Shown: positions 8,480 to 18,560, counted from the first letter of the stretch. The stretch: DNA of 44,777 nucleotides from Sneathiella sp. (GCF_029233945.1 NZ_JARGOQ010000031.1:1-44777); one strand, 5' to 3'. The notes: generated from the sequence alone by a model not told the origin. A program made the numbers and translations.

Positions 8480-9408
8480 GTATCGTCCGGTTTCTTGGAT
8501 GGGAAAACTGAGACGAGCAGCCCCGCCGCTGTGATCAGGAGCATTCCGCACATGGTCAATATGTCCGGCGTCTCGGCAAAGAAGACGAAGCCCCATATGG
8601 CAGCGGAAACGAGATAGGCATAGTCGAATGTTGCAATAGTTGACGGCGGCGCAATCTGATAGGCGCGGGCGACGCCGACAAAGAAGGCCGCGGAGAGAAC
8701 ACCGAGGAGAAGCATCAAGCCCCATTCTTCCGCACCCATGGGCATCCAGTCACCGAACAGGAACGGAAACTGAGCGCGTGTATCTGCGCCGAGATTGAGC
8801 AGAAAAAGTACTCCGGTCGCAAGCAATCCCGTGATCAGAAATGATCCATGCAGGGCAATTGCCAGAGTAACCGGCGTTTCATCGCGGCATTTGCTCCGGG
8901 TCAGGATCATTGCCAGGGAATAAAAGACGGCGGCCAGCAAGGGAAGCAGGGTGAACCAGGAAAAGGCGTCGGTACCGGGCCGCAAAATGGCGATCACGCC
9001 CAGAAACCCGAGCATCACGCCACCCCATTGCCGTTTTGATACCGGCTCCCCTATCAGGATCGCAGAAAGCAAGGTGGTTATGATTGGATTGGTATAGACA
9101 GCGACCGCCGCCACGGAGAGGCTCAGCACGGGAAGCGATGCGTAAAAGGCAAGCCATGTCAGAACCAGGAACAAACTGCGGATCAGGGTCCATTTCGGGG
9201 TTTGAAAGGCAAGGCGCGCACGGGTTGCGCGGATGAAAAGCAGTAAAACAGGAATGGCAAAAAGTGAGCGGGCAAAGAACAGTTGCCATATTGTCAGGTC
9301 CGCGCTGACGCGCTTCACCAACGCATCCGCGAAAGCCATCAGCAGGACGGACAACAGGATGAGGATAATGCCCTGGCCTGTTTGGTCCGGCTTCACCGCG
9401 TCCTGCAT
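8476..9408 (-). CDS. EamA-family (DMT superfamily) transporter
   Basis: A second EamA transporter, 310 residues with about ten membrane segments (first repeat ILILLSVLLMAFADALVKRV, with a FFARSLFAIP motif; second repeat around FTLLPLLAAVFYSLAMIL). It shares the fold but not close sequence identity with the convergent gene next to it. It follows the ureidoglycolate-lyase-like and M20 amidohydrolase genes on the same strand with only 7 bp separating it from the former. It is therefore a plausible transporter for a ureide, pyrimidine or amino acid derivative handled by those enzymes. That link is inference from gene order. Confidence 0.85.
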   Translation of the reverse strand: MQDAVKPDQTGQGIILILLSVLLMAFADALVKRVSADLTIWQLFFARSLFAIPVLLLFIRATRARLAFQTPKWTLIRSLFLVLTWLAFYASLPVLSLSVAAVAVYTNPIITTLLSAILIGEPVSKRQWGGVMLGFLGVIAILRPGTDAFSWFTLLPLLAAVFYSLAMILTRSKCRDETPVTLAIALHGSFLITGLLATGVLFLLNLGADTRAQFPFLFGDWMPMGAEEWGLMLLLGVLSAAFFVGVARAYQIAPPSTIATFDYAYLVSAAIWGFVFFAETPDILTMCGMLLITAAGLLVSVFPSKKPDDT

Positions 9409-9415
9409 ATTTTTC

Positions 9416-10084
9416 TCACGGTGCGATCAGCGGAACTTTCAGCAGCATGCCGAATTCCACCGCGAAATTGACCGAGACACGGGCGTGGACCTTGCCCTGC
9501 CGGTCATAAAAACGCCCCTCGTTACCGATGGGGAAAACACCCTCATGCCAGATGTTCGGATGGATATAGAGGCCCTTCGTGCCATCGCAGTAAAAGGAGA
9601 CGAAATCCTCCGGCTGCACATCATCGCCCGGCAGCGCGAGCGGCACCATGAACGGCGTGCCGTCGAGGGAATAGAAAAGCTGCCCGCCGTCGGGGTGATA
9701 ATTCGCATGCCAAAGCAGCACCTGGTCCTGCTCCCGTGTGGCAACTTTGCTGTTCGCCTCTTCCGGATCGCGGGACCAGCCGAGGATGTAGGTATCCTCG
9801 ACCGCGTTGTTTCGGCCCCAGAGCACATCGCCTTCCCACCAGAACTCAAAAATGCCCTCCGCCGTGCCGCCCTGATTACCCGTTCCCTCATCGACCTTTC
9901 GGGTGCCGGAGGTGGGCCAGGTGACAATCTCGATCGGGAAATTCTCATAATCCTCGACAAGACAGCCATATCCCTTCAGCGTCTCGTCCGAGGCGACAAT
10001 GACCGGCATATCGAGCAGCGGGAGTTCGGCAGGAATATCCGGGTTGAGAAAATCCGGGGCCTCGGCGGTGGCGGATGTCAGCAT
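9416..10084 (-). CDS. Ureidoglycolate lyase (AllA)-family protein
   Basis: A 222-residue cupin-like protein that resembles the ureidoglycolate lyase/hydrolase family, which splits ureidoglycolate to glyoxylate and urea at the end of purine degradation. Key pointers are the late HPNIWHEGVFP segment with its histidines and the beta-rich VHARVSVNF end. It is longer than the usual 160-170 residues, with an N-terminal extension of about 50 residues, so the assignment to AllA activity is family-level only. It lies between an EamA transporter and an M20 amidohydrolase gene; together they would fit ureide catabolism. Confidence 0.62.
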   Translation of the reverse strand: MLTSATAEAPDFLNPDIPAELPLLDMPVIVASDETLKGYGCLVEDYENFPIEIVTWPTSGTRKVDEGTGNQGGTAEGIFEFWWEGDVLWGRNNAVEDTYILGWSRDPEEANSKVATREQDQVLLWHANYHPDGGQLFYSLDGTPFMVPLALPGDDVQPEDFVSFYCDGTKGLYIHPNIWHEGVFPIGNEGRFYDRQGKVHARVSVNFAVEFGMLLKVPLIAP

Positions 10085-10178
10085 CGACGCGTTCCTTATA
10101 TGGTTTTTTGGTGACTTTAATCGCTTCCGCCGGTTCTGACAACCGCGCCTTCGGGGAAGGGCGGGACCGCCTCCCGAA

Positions 10179-11414
10179 TTACACGACCCCCGCCCGCTCC
10201 ACTATCGCCTGCAGCAGGACATTGCACCCCGCGGCGAGATCCTCCGGTGTGGCTTCCTCCGCCTCGTTATGGCTGATGCCGTTCTCGCAGGGCACGAAGA
10301 TCATGCCCGTCGGCGCCACGCGGGAGATATAGCAGGCGTCATGCCCGGCGCCGGAGATAATATCCATATGGGAGAAACCGGCCCTCTTCGCTCCGGCGCG
10401 CACGGCCTCTACGCAATTTGCATCGAACTCGATCGGCGGGGAATACCAGATTTCCTCGAACTGCATCTCAAAGCCGCCCTCGCCCGCGATTTTTGTCGCA
10501 AAGGCGCGCAGTTCCGCGTCCATTTTGCTCAAAATCTCGTCTTTCGGATGGCGGAAATCGACCGTAAAGAACACCTCTCCCGGGATGGTGTTACGCGAGT
10601 TCGGGCGCGACTCAATCATGCCGACCGTCGCGCAGGCAAAGGGCTGGTTTTCAAGGCCGATACGGTTGACTTCCGCAATGATTTTCGATGCCGCCACAAG
10701 AGCGTCTTTCCGCCGCGCCATCGGGGTCGGGCCGGCATGGGCCTCCTGCCCGGTGATAGTCACCTCATACCAGCGTTGGCCTTGTGCGCCCATCACGACG
10801 CCGATTGTTTTTTCCTCATGCTCCAGGATCGGGCCCTGCTCGATATGGGCCTCGAAAAAGGCCTTGATCTCGCGGCCCCCGACCTCCTCGGTTCCCGCAT
10901 AGCCGATGCGTTTAAGTTCTTCCCCCATCGTCTTGCCGTCAACATCGGTGCGGCTGAGGCCGTAGTCGAGATCGAACGCGCCCGCAAACACACCGGAGGC
11001 AACCATGGCCGGGGCAAAGCGCGATCCTTCCTCATTCGTCCAGACGGCGACCTCTACCGGATGCTCTGTTTGCACGTCGAAATCATTGAGGGTGCGCAGC
11101 ACCTCCAGACCGGCCAGCACGCCATAAACCCCGTCATATTTCCCGCCCGTCGGCTGGGTATCGAGATGCGATCCCATCATCACCGGCGGCAGGTCAGCGC
11201 GCGCGCCCTCGCGGCGGGCGAAGATGTTGCCCATCTTGTCCACCTTTATGGTGCAACCAACCTCGTTGCACCATAATGAGAACAGGTCCCGGCCTTGCCT
11301 GTCGAGATCGGTCAGCGCAAGGCGGCAGCAGCCCCCCTTCTCCGTCGCCCCGATCTTCGCCATCTCCATCAGGCTGTCCCACAGGCGGTCGCTTTTGACA
11401 GTCATATTCTGCAT
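10179..11414 (-). CDS. M20 family Zn-dependent hydrolase (allantoate amidohydrolase / N-carbamoyl-L-amino acid hydrolase)
   Basis: A 411-residue member of the hydantoinase/carbamoylase amidase group within peptidase family M20. These enzymes hydrolyse N-carbamoyl groups (carbamoyl amino acids, beta-ureidopropionate) or allantoate. Metal-binding segments are visible: MGSHLDTQPTGGKYDG (His, Asp), NEEGSRFAP (Glu), HIEQGPILE (His) and SGAGHDACYI (His). Allantoate, carbamoyl-amino acid and ureidopropionate substrates cannot be separated by eye. The ureidoglycolate-lyase-like neighbour downstream favours a ureide route. The true start may be either of two nearby Met codons. Confidence 0.85.
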   Translation of the reverse strand: MQNMTVKSDRLWDSLMEMAKIGATEKGGCCRLALTDLDRQGRDLFSLWCNEVGCTIKVDKMGNIFARREGARADLPPVMMGSHLDTQPTGGKYDGVYGVLAGLEVLRTLNDFDVQTEHPVEVAVWTNEEGSRFAPAMVASGVFAGAFDLDYGLSRTDVDGKTMGEELKRIGYAGTEEVGGREIKAFFEAHIEQGPILEHEEKTIGVVMGAQGQRWYEVTITGQEAHAGPTPMARRKDALVAASKIIAEVNRIGLENQPFACATVGMIESRPNSRNTIPGEVFFTVDFRHPKDEILSKMDAELRAFATKIAGEGGFEMQFEEIWYSPPIEFDANCVEAVRAGAKRAGFSHMDIISGAGHDACYISRVAPTGMIFVPCENGISHNEAEEATPEDLAAGCNVLLQAIVERAGVV

Positions 11415-11492
11415 GATTCATTCCCTTTGCCCGGCCCGGTTTTGGCAAGGATGATTACAGGTGGGATAAATCTTGTCTAGTGTTTCTTCAAG

Positions 11493-13313
11493 CTAACTCC
11501 CTGCGATTTCCTCCTGCAGAATTTCGAGTTCCAGCCAGCGGGTTTCCGCCTCATCCTTGTCGGATTGCGCCTTGGCGAGGGCGTCGGCCTTTTCCTTGAA
11601 CTTTTCCGGGGTCTTGTTGAACAGGTCCGGGTTGGCAAGATCCGTTTCCAGCGACTTGATGGCCTTTTCCAGCTCTTCGATCACGTCGGGGAGGCGCTCA
11701 TAATCGCGCTGGTCCTTGTAGGTGAGTTTTTTACGCGGGCCGGAGGATTTCTGCGCCGTCTCTTTTGATTTGGCGGCTTTGGCGGGCGCTTTTTCTGCGT
11801 CCCTTTTCATGCGCATGTAATCGCTGTAACCGCCGACATATTCCGCCGCGCGTCCGCCCTCCTCTATCACGATGGTGGAGGTCACGAGTTGATCGAGGAA
11901 TTCGCGGTCATGGCTGACGACCATCAGGGTCCCGTCATAGTTTGAGAGCATATCCTGCAACAGATCGAGGGTTTCCATATCGAGATCGTTGGTCGGCTCG
12001 TCAAGCACCAGAAGATTGCTCTCCCTTGCGAGCAGTTTCGCAAGCAACAGACGGTTCTTCTCCCCGCCCGAAAGCGCGCTGACCGGGCTTTTCGCCTGCC
12101 GGTCCTCAAACAGGAAATCGCGCAAGTAAGCCACCACATGGCGCACTTCGCCGCGCACCAGAAGCTGGCCACTGCCCGGATCGGCGAGCGTATCCCAAAG
12201 GCTCATCTCGGGATCGAGGCTATCGCGGTGCTGGTCGAAAATGGCGGGCGTCAGGTTGGTGCCGAGCTTGACCTCACCGGTTGTCGGCTCCAGCTTCCCC
12301 ATCAGGATTTTAAGGAGCGTCGTCTTCCCCGCCCCGTTCGGGCCGATAATGCCGACCCGGTCACCGCGCATGATGCGCGTCGAGAATTTCTGGAGCACTT
12401 CATGCATCCTGCCGTCCGCATCTTCATAGGTCATGGAGATATCGGTGGCCTCGACGACGACCTTGCCGCTTTTCGCGCCGCTGCTCACATTAAGCTTGGC
12501 GCTGCCCACGGGCGCCGTCCGCTCGGCCCGCTCGGCGCGGAGGCGATGCAGCGCGCGGATGCGCCCCTCGTTACGGGCACGGCGCGCGGTAATGCCCTTC
12601 CGTGACCAGTCGGTTTCCTCGGCGATTTTCTTGTCCAGCTTTTTGGCTTCCACCTCCTCGCGGCGGAGGATTTCCTCCGACCATTCATCGAAGGCCGAAA
12701 ACCCCTTGCCATGGGTGCGGAGCTTTCCCCGGTCGAGCCAGAACAGCCGGTTGGTGAGATTTCTCAGGAATTGCCGGTCATGGCTGATGATCAGCAGCGC
12801 GCCCTTGAAACTTTTCAGCTCCTCTTCCAGCCAGAGGATCGTCTTGATATCGAGATGGTTGGTCGGCTCATCAAGCAAGAGCACGTCGGGATCGGAGACA
12901 AGCGCCTCCGCGAGGCTGACCCGCCGCGCCTCCCCGCCCGAAAGCGTTTCAAGCTGGCGTGTGCCGTCGATGCCGACCCCATGAAGCACCTGATCGACGA
13001 GATAGCCCGTCTCGCTGGCCTCTCCCTCCGCGGGCAGGCCCGACTGCACCTGCTCGAACACAGAGCGGCCGGGGGTGATGACAGGCTGCTGTCGCAGATA
13101 ACTGACGCGAATGCCGCTCTGCAAAAACCGCTCCCCGCCGTCGAGGTCGATATCCCCCGCGAGCGCCTTCAGAAGCGTTGACTTGCCCGAGCCGTTCCGC
13201 CCCATCAGGGCGACGCGCATTCCCGGCTCGATCCCGAGTGAGATGTCGTTGAACAGATCGCCGCCGCCAAAAGTAACGCGGGCGTTTTGCAGGGCCAGAA
13301 TAGGTGCCGCCAT
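11493..13313 (-). CDS. uup: ABC-F family ATPase, Uup-like
   Basis: A soluble tandem ABC ATPase of 606 residues. Both nucleotide-binding domains are intact: Walker A GRNGSGKST and GPNGAGKTT, signature LSGGEARRVSL and LSGGEKNRLLL, and Walker B LLLDEPTNHLD and LVLDEPTNDLD. There are no membrane segments. A charged linker lies between the domains and a C-terminal coiled-coil (about the last 80 residues, KAIKSLETDLANPDLF onward) is the mark of Uup-type ABC-F proteins. These act on ribosomes or branched DNA intermediates rather than as transporters. The start at MAAPILALQN was preferred over an upstream in-frame codon because family members begin there. Confidence 0.9.
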   Translation of the reverse strand: MAAPILALQNARVTFGGGDLFNDISLGIEPGMRVALMGRNGSGKSTLLKALAGDIDLDGGERFLQSGIRVSYLRQQPVITPGRSVFEQVQSGLPAEGEASETGYLVDQVLHGVGIDGTRQLETLSGGEARRVSLAEALVSDPDVLLLDEPTNHLDIKTILWLEEELKSFKGALLIISHDRQFLRNLTNRLFWLDRGKLRTHGKGFSAFDEWSEEILRREEVEAKKLDKKIAEETDWSRKGITARRARNEGRIRALHRLRAERAERTAPVGSAKLNVSSGAKSGKVVVEATDISMTYEDADGRMHEVLQKFSTRIMRGDRVGIIGPNGAGKTTLLKILMGKLEPTTGEVKLGTNLTPAIFDQHRDSLDPEMSLWDTLADPGSGQLLVRGEVRHVVAYLRDFLFEDRQAKSPVSALSGGEKNRLLLAKLLARESNLLVLDEPTNDLDMETLDLLQDMLSNYDGTLMVVSHDREFLDQLVTSTIVIEEGGRAAEYVGGYSDYMRMKRDAEKAPAKAAKSKETAQKSSGPRKKLTYKDQRDYERLPDVIEELEKAIKSLETDLANPDLFNKTPEKFKEKADALAKAQSDKDEAETRWLELEILQEEIAGS

Positions 13314-13388
13314 GGAAATTTCGCCAAAAAGAGTATGAGGTCTGCGGCCTTTTAACACTGAATTGGCGGATGGGGCAATTTTATACCG

Positions 13389-14237
13389 CTAATTATCCGT
13401 TCCAATTGAGAATAGAACCGCAAGAACTACCACCGAACCGCCCAGAATTGTTGTGGTGCCAGGGACTTCCGCCAGTAATATAAAGGCAAGGATCGGCGCA
13501 AGAGGGGTTTCCAGGGAGCTTAAAAGGGCCGTCTGGCCAGAGGGAACACGTTTGGCGCCCTCCGCCAATGTGACCGATGCAATGGCAAATAACAGGCCGA
13601 ATGCACAAAGAATATAGATTTCCGTCAGGTCAACGTTAAACGGTTGGCCAAAGACTGCCGCGAAAGGCAATAACAGAAGAGACGATAGCGCGGCGGGACC
13701 CGCTCCCGGTGTATTTGGATACTTCCGGTAAATAACCATTATCACGGCCATGGCGGTGGTCATGCACAAGGCCAGAAAATCTCCGTCGAGGCTGATCTGG
13801 CCAAGGGACCCCGAAACAATAATCGCAACCCCCAGCAGCGCCCCCTCACATCCTGCCATCATCCGGGAGGTTATTCTCTCGTTCATCACAAACCAGGCGA
13901 TTACTGCAGCGATAAGGGGTGACGTCGCATAGATAAGGGAAACATTGGCAATGGAGGTTAGCTTAAAGGACGTGATAAAAGCCACCGTTCCCAATGCGCC
14001 GATCACCGCGACCGCCAGGCCACTGTATCCCATACCCAAAAAATTATGCCGGATCGTTCCCCTGTTTAGCATCCAGAGAGTCGTGAAGGCCGCGGCGAAA
14101 AAGCCTCTCCAGAAAATGACCTCCCACGATCCGGCGTCAACACCCTTGGTGAACAATCCCGCCGTGCTGAATGTTATCGCTGAAACAACAACAAGGCAGA
14201 CGCCAACATAATATTCTGTGTGGGTATTTTGTTGCAA
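13389..14237 (-). CDS. EamA-family (DMT superfamily) transporter
   Basis: A third EamA transporter in this window, 282 residues with about ten membrane segments (GVCLVVVSAITFSTAGLFTK at the start, FWRGFFAAAF as the first-repeat motif, GGSVVVLAVLFSIG at the end). It lies between the ABC-F gene downstream and the DUF1127 gene upstream, all on the minus strand but with gaps of tens of bases. The substrate is unknown. Pro- and Gly-rich loops and the conserved Arg-Gly pair in the first repeat support the family. Confidence 0.85.
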   Translation of the reverse strand: MQQNTHTEYYVGVCLVVVSAITFSTAGLFTKGVDAGSWEVIFWRGFFAAAFTTLWMLNRGTIRHNFLGMGYSGLAVAVIGALGTVAFITSFKLTSIANVSLIYATSPLIAAVIAWFVMNERITSRMMAGCEGALLGVAIIVSGSLGQISLDGDFLALCMTTAMAVIMVIYRKYPNTPGAGPAALSSLLLLPFAAVFGQPFNVDLTEIYILCAFGLLFAIASVTLAEGAKRVPSGQTALLSSLETPLAPILAFILLAEVPGTTTILGGSVVVLAVLFSIGTDN

Positions 14238-14296
14238 TTTTTCCTCGTTTGCGAACTCGGATCCATGGGAATTTCAGGGAAACCGTTGGAACTTGT

Positions 14297-14584
14297 TTAT
14301 CTGCCCGCGCTATATTTTGTCCTTGCTTCCCTCTCGATCCGCTCCTCGATCGAAGACGCGATCTCGGCGCTGTCGAGCCCGATGTCTTTCAGGGCACGAT
14401 AATCCAGGGCCCTAAGTTTATGGTGCTCGGCGCGATTTCGGAGCGAGCGGGCGACCGCCGAAAGCAGGAAGTTAAACAACCGTCGGCTCCTGGAGATTGG
14501 ATGGACGGTCCGTTCGGGCTGCTGTGCCTGAAGGCTTGGATCGGGATCGCGTTGCAACTGTAATAAGTCCATGGAATCCTCCAT
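14297..14584 (-). CDS. DUF1127 (YjiS-like) small protein
   Basis: A 95-residue Arg-rich protein whose C-terminal part (HHKLRALDYRALKDIGLD) is the DUF1127 signature, leucine-rich with the L-x-D-I-G-L core. DUF1127 proteins are abundant in alphaproteobacteria and some act in RNA-related or phosphate and stress regulation; the role of this one is unknown. The N-terminal 45 residues are an unstructured, Gln/Pro-rich extension. It is divergent from the LysR gene, sharing an AT-rich 180-bp promoter region with an inverted repeat. Confidence 0.8.
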   Translation of the reverse strand: MEDSMDLLQLQRDPDPSLQAQQPERTVHPISRSRRLFNFLLSAVARSLRNRAEHHKLRALDYRALKDIGLDSAEIASSIEERIEREARTKYSAGR

Positions 14585-14649
14585 CAGTTTACGTTTCGGC
14601 CGACAACAAACAGAGTTTAATTGAGAAAATTTAAACTGTTATTGTCTAT

Positions 14650-14671
14650 ATTATCTCCATATGAAGATAAT
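14650..14671. promoter_or_regulatory. Inverted repeat in the DUF1127/LysR divergent promoter
   Basis: ATTATCT and AGATAAT arms (7 bp, exact) separated by 8 bp, in the AT-rich gap between the divergent DUF1127 and GcvA-like LysR genes. LysR proteins bind interrupted dyads of this kind, usually near their own gene, so this is a candidate operator for the LysR protein. The assignment is inferred only from position and symmetry. Confidence 0.35.
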
Positions 14672-14766
14672 TTATCCTTGATTTATAGTGTAATATATGG
14701 AGAATTATGACCTTCAACAAACGAGAAGATATCGAGTTATATGTTAGATTATCTCAGGTATAAAAA

Positions 14767-15684
14767 ATGAGTCGCCCGCTCCCGCCCCTGAATGCTCTGC
14801 GCGCCTTTGAAGCGGCGGCGCGGCATCTCAGCTTCACCAAGGCAGCGGAAGAATTGAACGTTACGCCGGGCGCGGTCAGTCATCAGGTCAAGGCGCTTGA
14901 GGACATGCTCAACGTGCCCCTGTTCCATCGCCTGACCCGGGCGCTGCGCCTGACTGTTGCCGGCCAGGCCGCCCTGCCGACACTCGTTCAGGGGTTTGAC
15001 AAGCTGGCCCAAGGGGTCGAGCAGATGCGCACTTATTGCGAAAGCGGGGTGCTGATCATCAGCGTCAGCCCGTCGTTCGGCGCCATGTGGTTGATGCCCC
15101 GGCTTGAAAAATTCCGCAGTCGGCATCCTGATATTGAAATCCGTATCGACGGCACGGATCGTCTGGTCGATCTCGCCCGCGACGGCGCCGATGTGGCAAT
15201 TCGCTTTGGTCCCGGCGGTTATAGCGGTGTGCGTGTCGATCATTTGCTGACCCCGGTGAACACCCCGGTTTGCAGCCCTGCCCTTTTAAACGGGGAACAT
15301 CCCTTGCGGGAGCCTGATGATCTCCGCCATCACACCCTGCTGCATATTGACTGGAGTAACGCGGAGGCAAGCTGGCGCATGTGGTTGCTGGCGGCGGGCC
15401 TGCATGACATAGAGCCAACCCGGGGGCCGCATTTCAATCTGGAGAATATGGCGGTGCAGGCCGCAATCGATGGTCAGGGTGTCGCTCTGGTGGCCGATGT
15501 TCTGGTGGCCGATGACGTGGCCGCAGGCCGACTTGTGCATCCTTTCGATCCGGGCTTCAGCACACCGCTCAAATTCTGCTACTACCTGCTGAGCGCAAAA
15601 GACAGGGCCGAGCAGCCAAAGATTGCCGCATTTCGCGACTGGCTGCTGGCGGAGACACGCTCTGCGGAGCCGGGTGACAGTTAA
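14767..15684 (+). CDS. LysR-family transcriptional regulator, GcvA-like
   Basis: A 305-residue LysR regulator. The N-terminal winged helix (PLNALRAFEAAARHLSFTKA through VSHQVKALEDML) carries the GcvA-subgroup pattern, followed by a periplasmic-binding-protein-like effector domain. GcvA relatives control glycine cleavage, beta-lactamase and other genes; the target here is not evident. The divergent neighbour is DUF1127 and the region between them holds a dyad that may be its operator. The gene is followed by a convergent P-loop protein gene. Confidence 0.88.
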   Translation: MSRPLPPLNALRAFEAAARHLSFTKAAEELNVTPGAVSHQVKALEDMLNVPLFHRLTRALRLTVAGQAALPTLVQGFDKLAQGVEQMRTYCESGVLIISVSPSFGAMWLMPRLEKFRSRHPDIEIRIDGTDRLVDLARDGADVAIRFGPGGYSGVRVDHLLTPVNTPVCSPALLNGEHPLREPDDLRHHTLLHIDWSNAEASWRMWLLAAGLHDIEPTRGPHFNLENMAVQAAIDGQGVALVADVLVADDVAAGRLVHPFDPGFSTPLKFCYYLLSAKDRAEQPKIAAFRDWLLAETRSAEPGDS

Positions 15685-15733
15685 ATCCAGATCTGTCGTC
15701 CCGCTCCGCAGGTCTCTGGGATGCCATACGCAT

Positions 15734-16276
15734 CTATTTCACATGGCGAATGACATTGAAGCCTTCGCCCGGCATCGGCGGGATAAAGAAACGGCTGAAC
15801 ATGTCGAACTCGGCGTCGCTGGCCTTGTAGGGATGATCGCCCGTCTTGTTCCGGGCGCGCAGCCGGGATTTGCAGATCGTGTTCGGGATGTCGAGGAAAT
15901 GCAATTCATGCGGCACCTTTGCGGTCTCGAACAGCTCCCGTCCCCAGCGGCGACTGTCGGGTGTATTGGCGGGAAAGTCGAGCACAACGGAAAAGCCGGA
16001 TTTCAAAAGCCGGGCGATATGGTCCTTCAGCGCATATTTCAGCCGGATAGAGGAACGGATATAGTCGCTGATATCATCGATCTCGCCGGGATAGAGCTCG
16101 TTCAGAAGCACATCCTCTGAAAAGAGAAAGGTCTTGGGCCGCTCCGCGAGCTTGGCGGCGAGTGTCGATTTGCCCGCGCCGATCTTGCCCGCAAGCAGAT
16201 AGAGAACCGGTTCGGTCGGACGACTGTCCGGTTCCTTGCTGGGCGGCGTTTCTTCCTGAGGGGTTTCTTGTAACAT
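15734..16276 (-). CDS. AAA family ATPase / small P-loop kinase-like protein
   Basis: A 180-residue P-loop protein of the AAA_33/zeta-toxin-like kinase group. The Walker A is LLAGKIGAGKSTLAAKLA at about residues 27-44, and VVLDFPANT looks like the Walker B-like strand with an Arg-rich lid (SRLRARNKTG). The N-terminal 20 residues are disordered and acidic/Pro-rich. The ATG follows an AGGAG Shine-Dalgarno. The 5' region carries a promoter, a structured RNA and an intrinsic terminator ending about 40 bp before the start, so it may be controlled by transcription attenuation. The substrate is unknown; no antitoxin partner is seen. Confidence 0.72.
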   Translation of the reverse strand: MLQETPQEETPPSKEPDSRPTEPVLYLLAGKIGAGKSTLAAKLAERPKTFLFSEDVLLNELYPGEIDDISDYIRSSIRLKYALKDHIARLLKSGFSVVLDFPANTPDSRRWGRELFETAKVPHELHFLDIPNTICKSRLRARNKTGDHPYKASDAEFDMFSRFFIPPMPGEGFNVIRHVK

Positions 16277-16316
16277 TTTTCATCTCCTGGTTTAGGGGGC
16301 CTTCGGAGACGGGGCA

Positions 16317-16341
16317 TTAAAAAACCGCCTCAGAGGGCGGT
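16317..16341 (-). terminator. Intrinsic terminator upstream of the P-loop ATPase gene
   Basis: On the minus strand, AACCGCC is paired with GGCGGTT across a short loop, followed directly by a run of six T. It ends about 40 nt before the ATG of the P-loop ATPase gene, so it closes either a small RNA or an attenuated leader. Confidence 0.7.
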
Positions 16342-16430
16342 TGGATCGTAGCCGTTAAGGCATACAGACTTCCGCCATTCGGGGAATGGAGAGAATCTTC
16401 ACCACAATAATGTTTGCGTTGTATGCCATG
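16318..16430 (-). ncRNA. Candidate structured small RNA or attenuator leader
   Basis: A region of about 113 nt with every mark of an independent transcript on the minus strand. TTGACA lies at 16461-16466 and a -10-like TTTAAA at 16437-16442 (18-bp spacing). Then comes an RNA whose outer arms GGCATACA/TGTATGCC (16420-16427 with 16359-16366) pair perfectly and enclose a CCATTC-GAATGG hairpin (16375-16389). An intrinsic terminator follows. No convincing ORF is inside. It matches no RNA family I can name; 6S, SRP and tmRNA do not fit by eye. It could be a free sRNA or a riboswitch-like leader of the P-loop ATPase gene. It is divergent from the suf operon. Confidence 0.5.
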
Positions 16431-16436
16431 CGCGTA

Positions 16437-16466
16437 TTTAAACGGCAGTTTGGGCCCGTTTGTCAA
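16437..16466 (-). promoter_or_regulatory. Sigma70-like promoter for the structured RNA
   Basis: A consensus -35 hexamer TTGACA (16461-16466 on the minus strand) and an AT-rich -10-like TTTAAA (16437-16442) with 18 bp between them, placing a start near 16430. The -10 is poor relative to TATAAT, but the exact -35 and the downstream structured RNA with its terminator support it. Confidence 0.5.
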
Positions 16467-16599
16467 GGATTGGATGCGATAAAAAGTCGCGGATCCGGAA
16501 AATTCCCTTCCCTTGTTTAGAACTCCTCTATACAAGACCAATTCCGTCTGTTATAAAATGCTTGAAATAAGACTGAATTGGTACGATATAAATAACATC

Positions 16600-17073
16600 A
16601 TGATCAAACTCAGCAAAATGACCGATTACGGCGTGGTGATCATGTCCGAGATGGCGCGGTTGCCGGAACGGACATTGACGGCGCCGGACGTATCGCTGCA
16701 TACGGGCCTTCCCGTGCCGACGGCCGCCAAAATCCTGCGCATCCTCGCAAAAAGCCGGTTCCTGAATTCGCAGCGCGGGGCCCATGGCGGGTATTCGCTC
16801 ATGCGCAAGCCTGCAGATATCTCCATCGCCGAGATTGTCCGCGCGATGGAAGGGCCGGTTGCCGTCACCTCCTGCGTTGATGACAGCGTGGAGGATTGCT
16901 CGGTGCAGTCCTGCTGCCCCATGCGCGGCGGTTGGGAAAAGATCAACCGGGCGCTCAATACGGCGCTTGAGGAGGTGACGCTGGCCGATATGTGTCACGA
17001 TACCCTGAATATATACACGAACCGGAGACTGGGCGACGCAGAGGCGCCCGCCTCCCAACTTCCAGCGGAGTAA
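16600..17073 (+). CDS. Rrf2-family Fe-S responsive regulator of the suf operon
   Basis: A 157-residue Rrf2-family repressor (SufR/IscR-like) heading the suf operon. The N-terminal winged helix begins MIKLSKMTDYGVVIMSEMAR, the canonical start of alphaproteobacterial SUF regulators, which decides the ATG despite a weak ribosome site. Three cysteines in the C-terminal segment (around CVDDSVEDCSVQSC, residues about 92-106) are likely Fe-S ligands, so the protein should sense cluster status and repress suf when clusters are sufficient. sufB begins 3 bp after its stop. Close relatives are called SUF system regulator. Confidence 0.9.
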   Translation: MIKLSKMTDYGVVIMSEMARLPERTLTAPDVSLHTGLPVPTAAKILRILAKSRFLNSQRGAHGGYSLMRKPADISIAEIVRAMEGPVAVTSCVDDSVEDCSVQSCCPMRGGWEKINRALNTALEEVTLADMCHDTLNIYTNRRLGDAEAPASQLPAE

Positions 17074-17076
17074 GAC

Positions 17077-18546
<1,470 letters not shown>

Positions 18547-18560
18547 GGAAAGATAAAGTT

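Noticed and set aside
16317-16541. 74-codon minus-strand frame across the structured RNA
   Set aside because: It starts before the promoter, has no ribosome site and ends inside the terminator. The paired RNA explains the region better.
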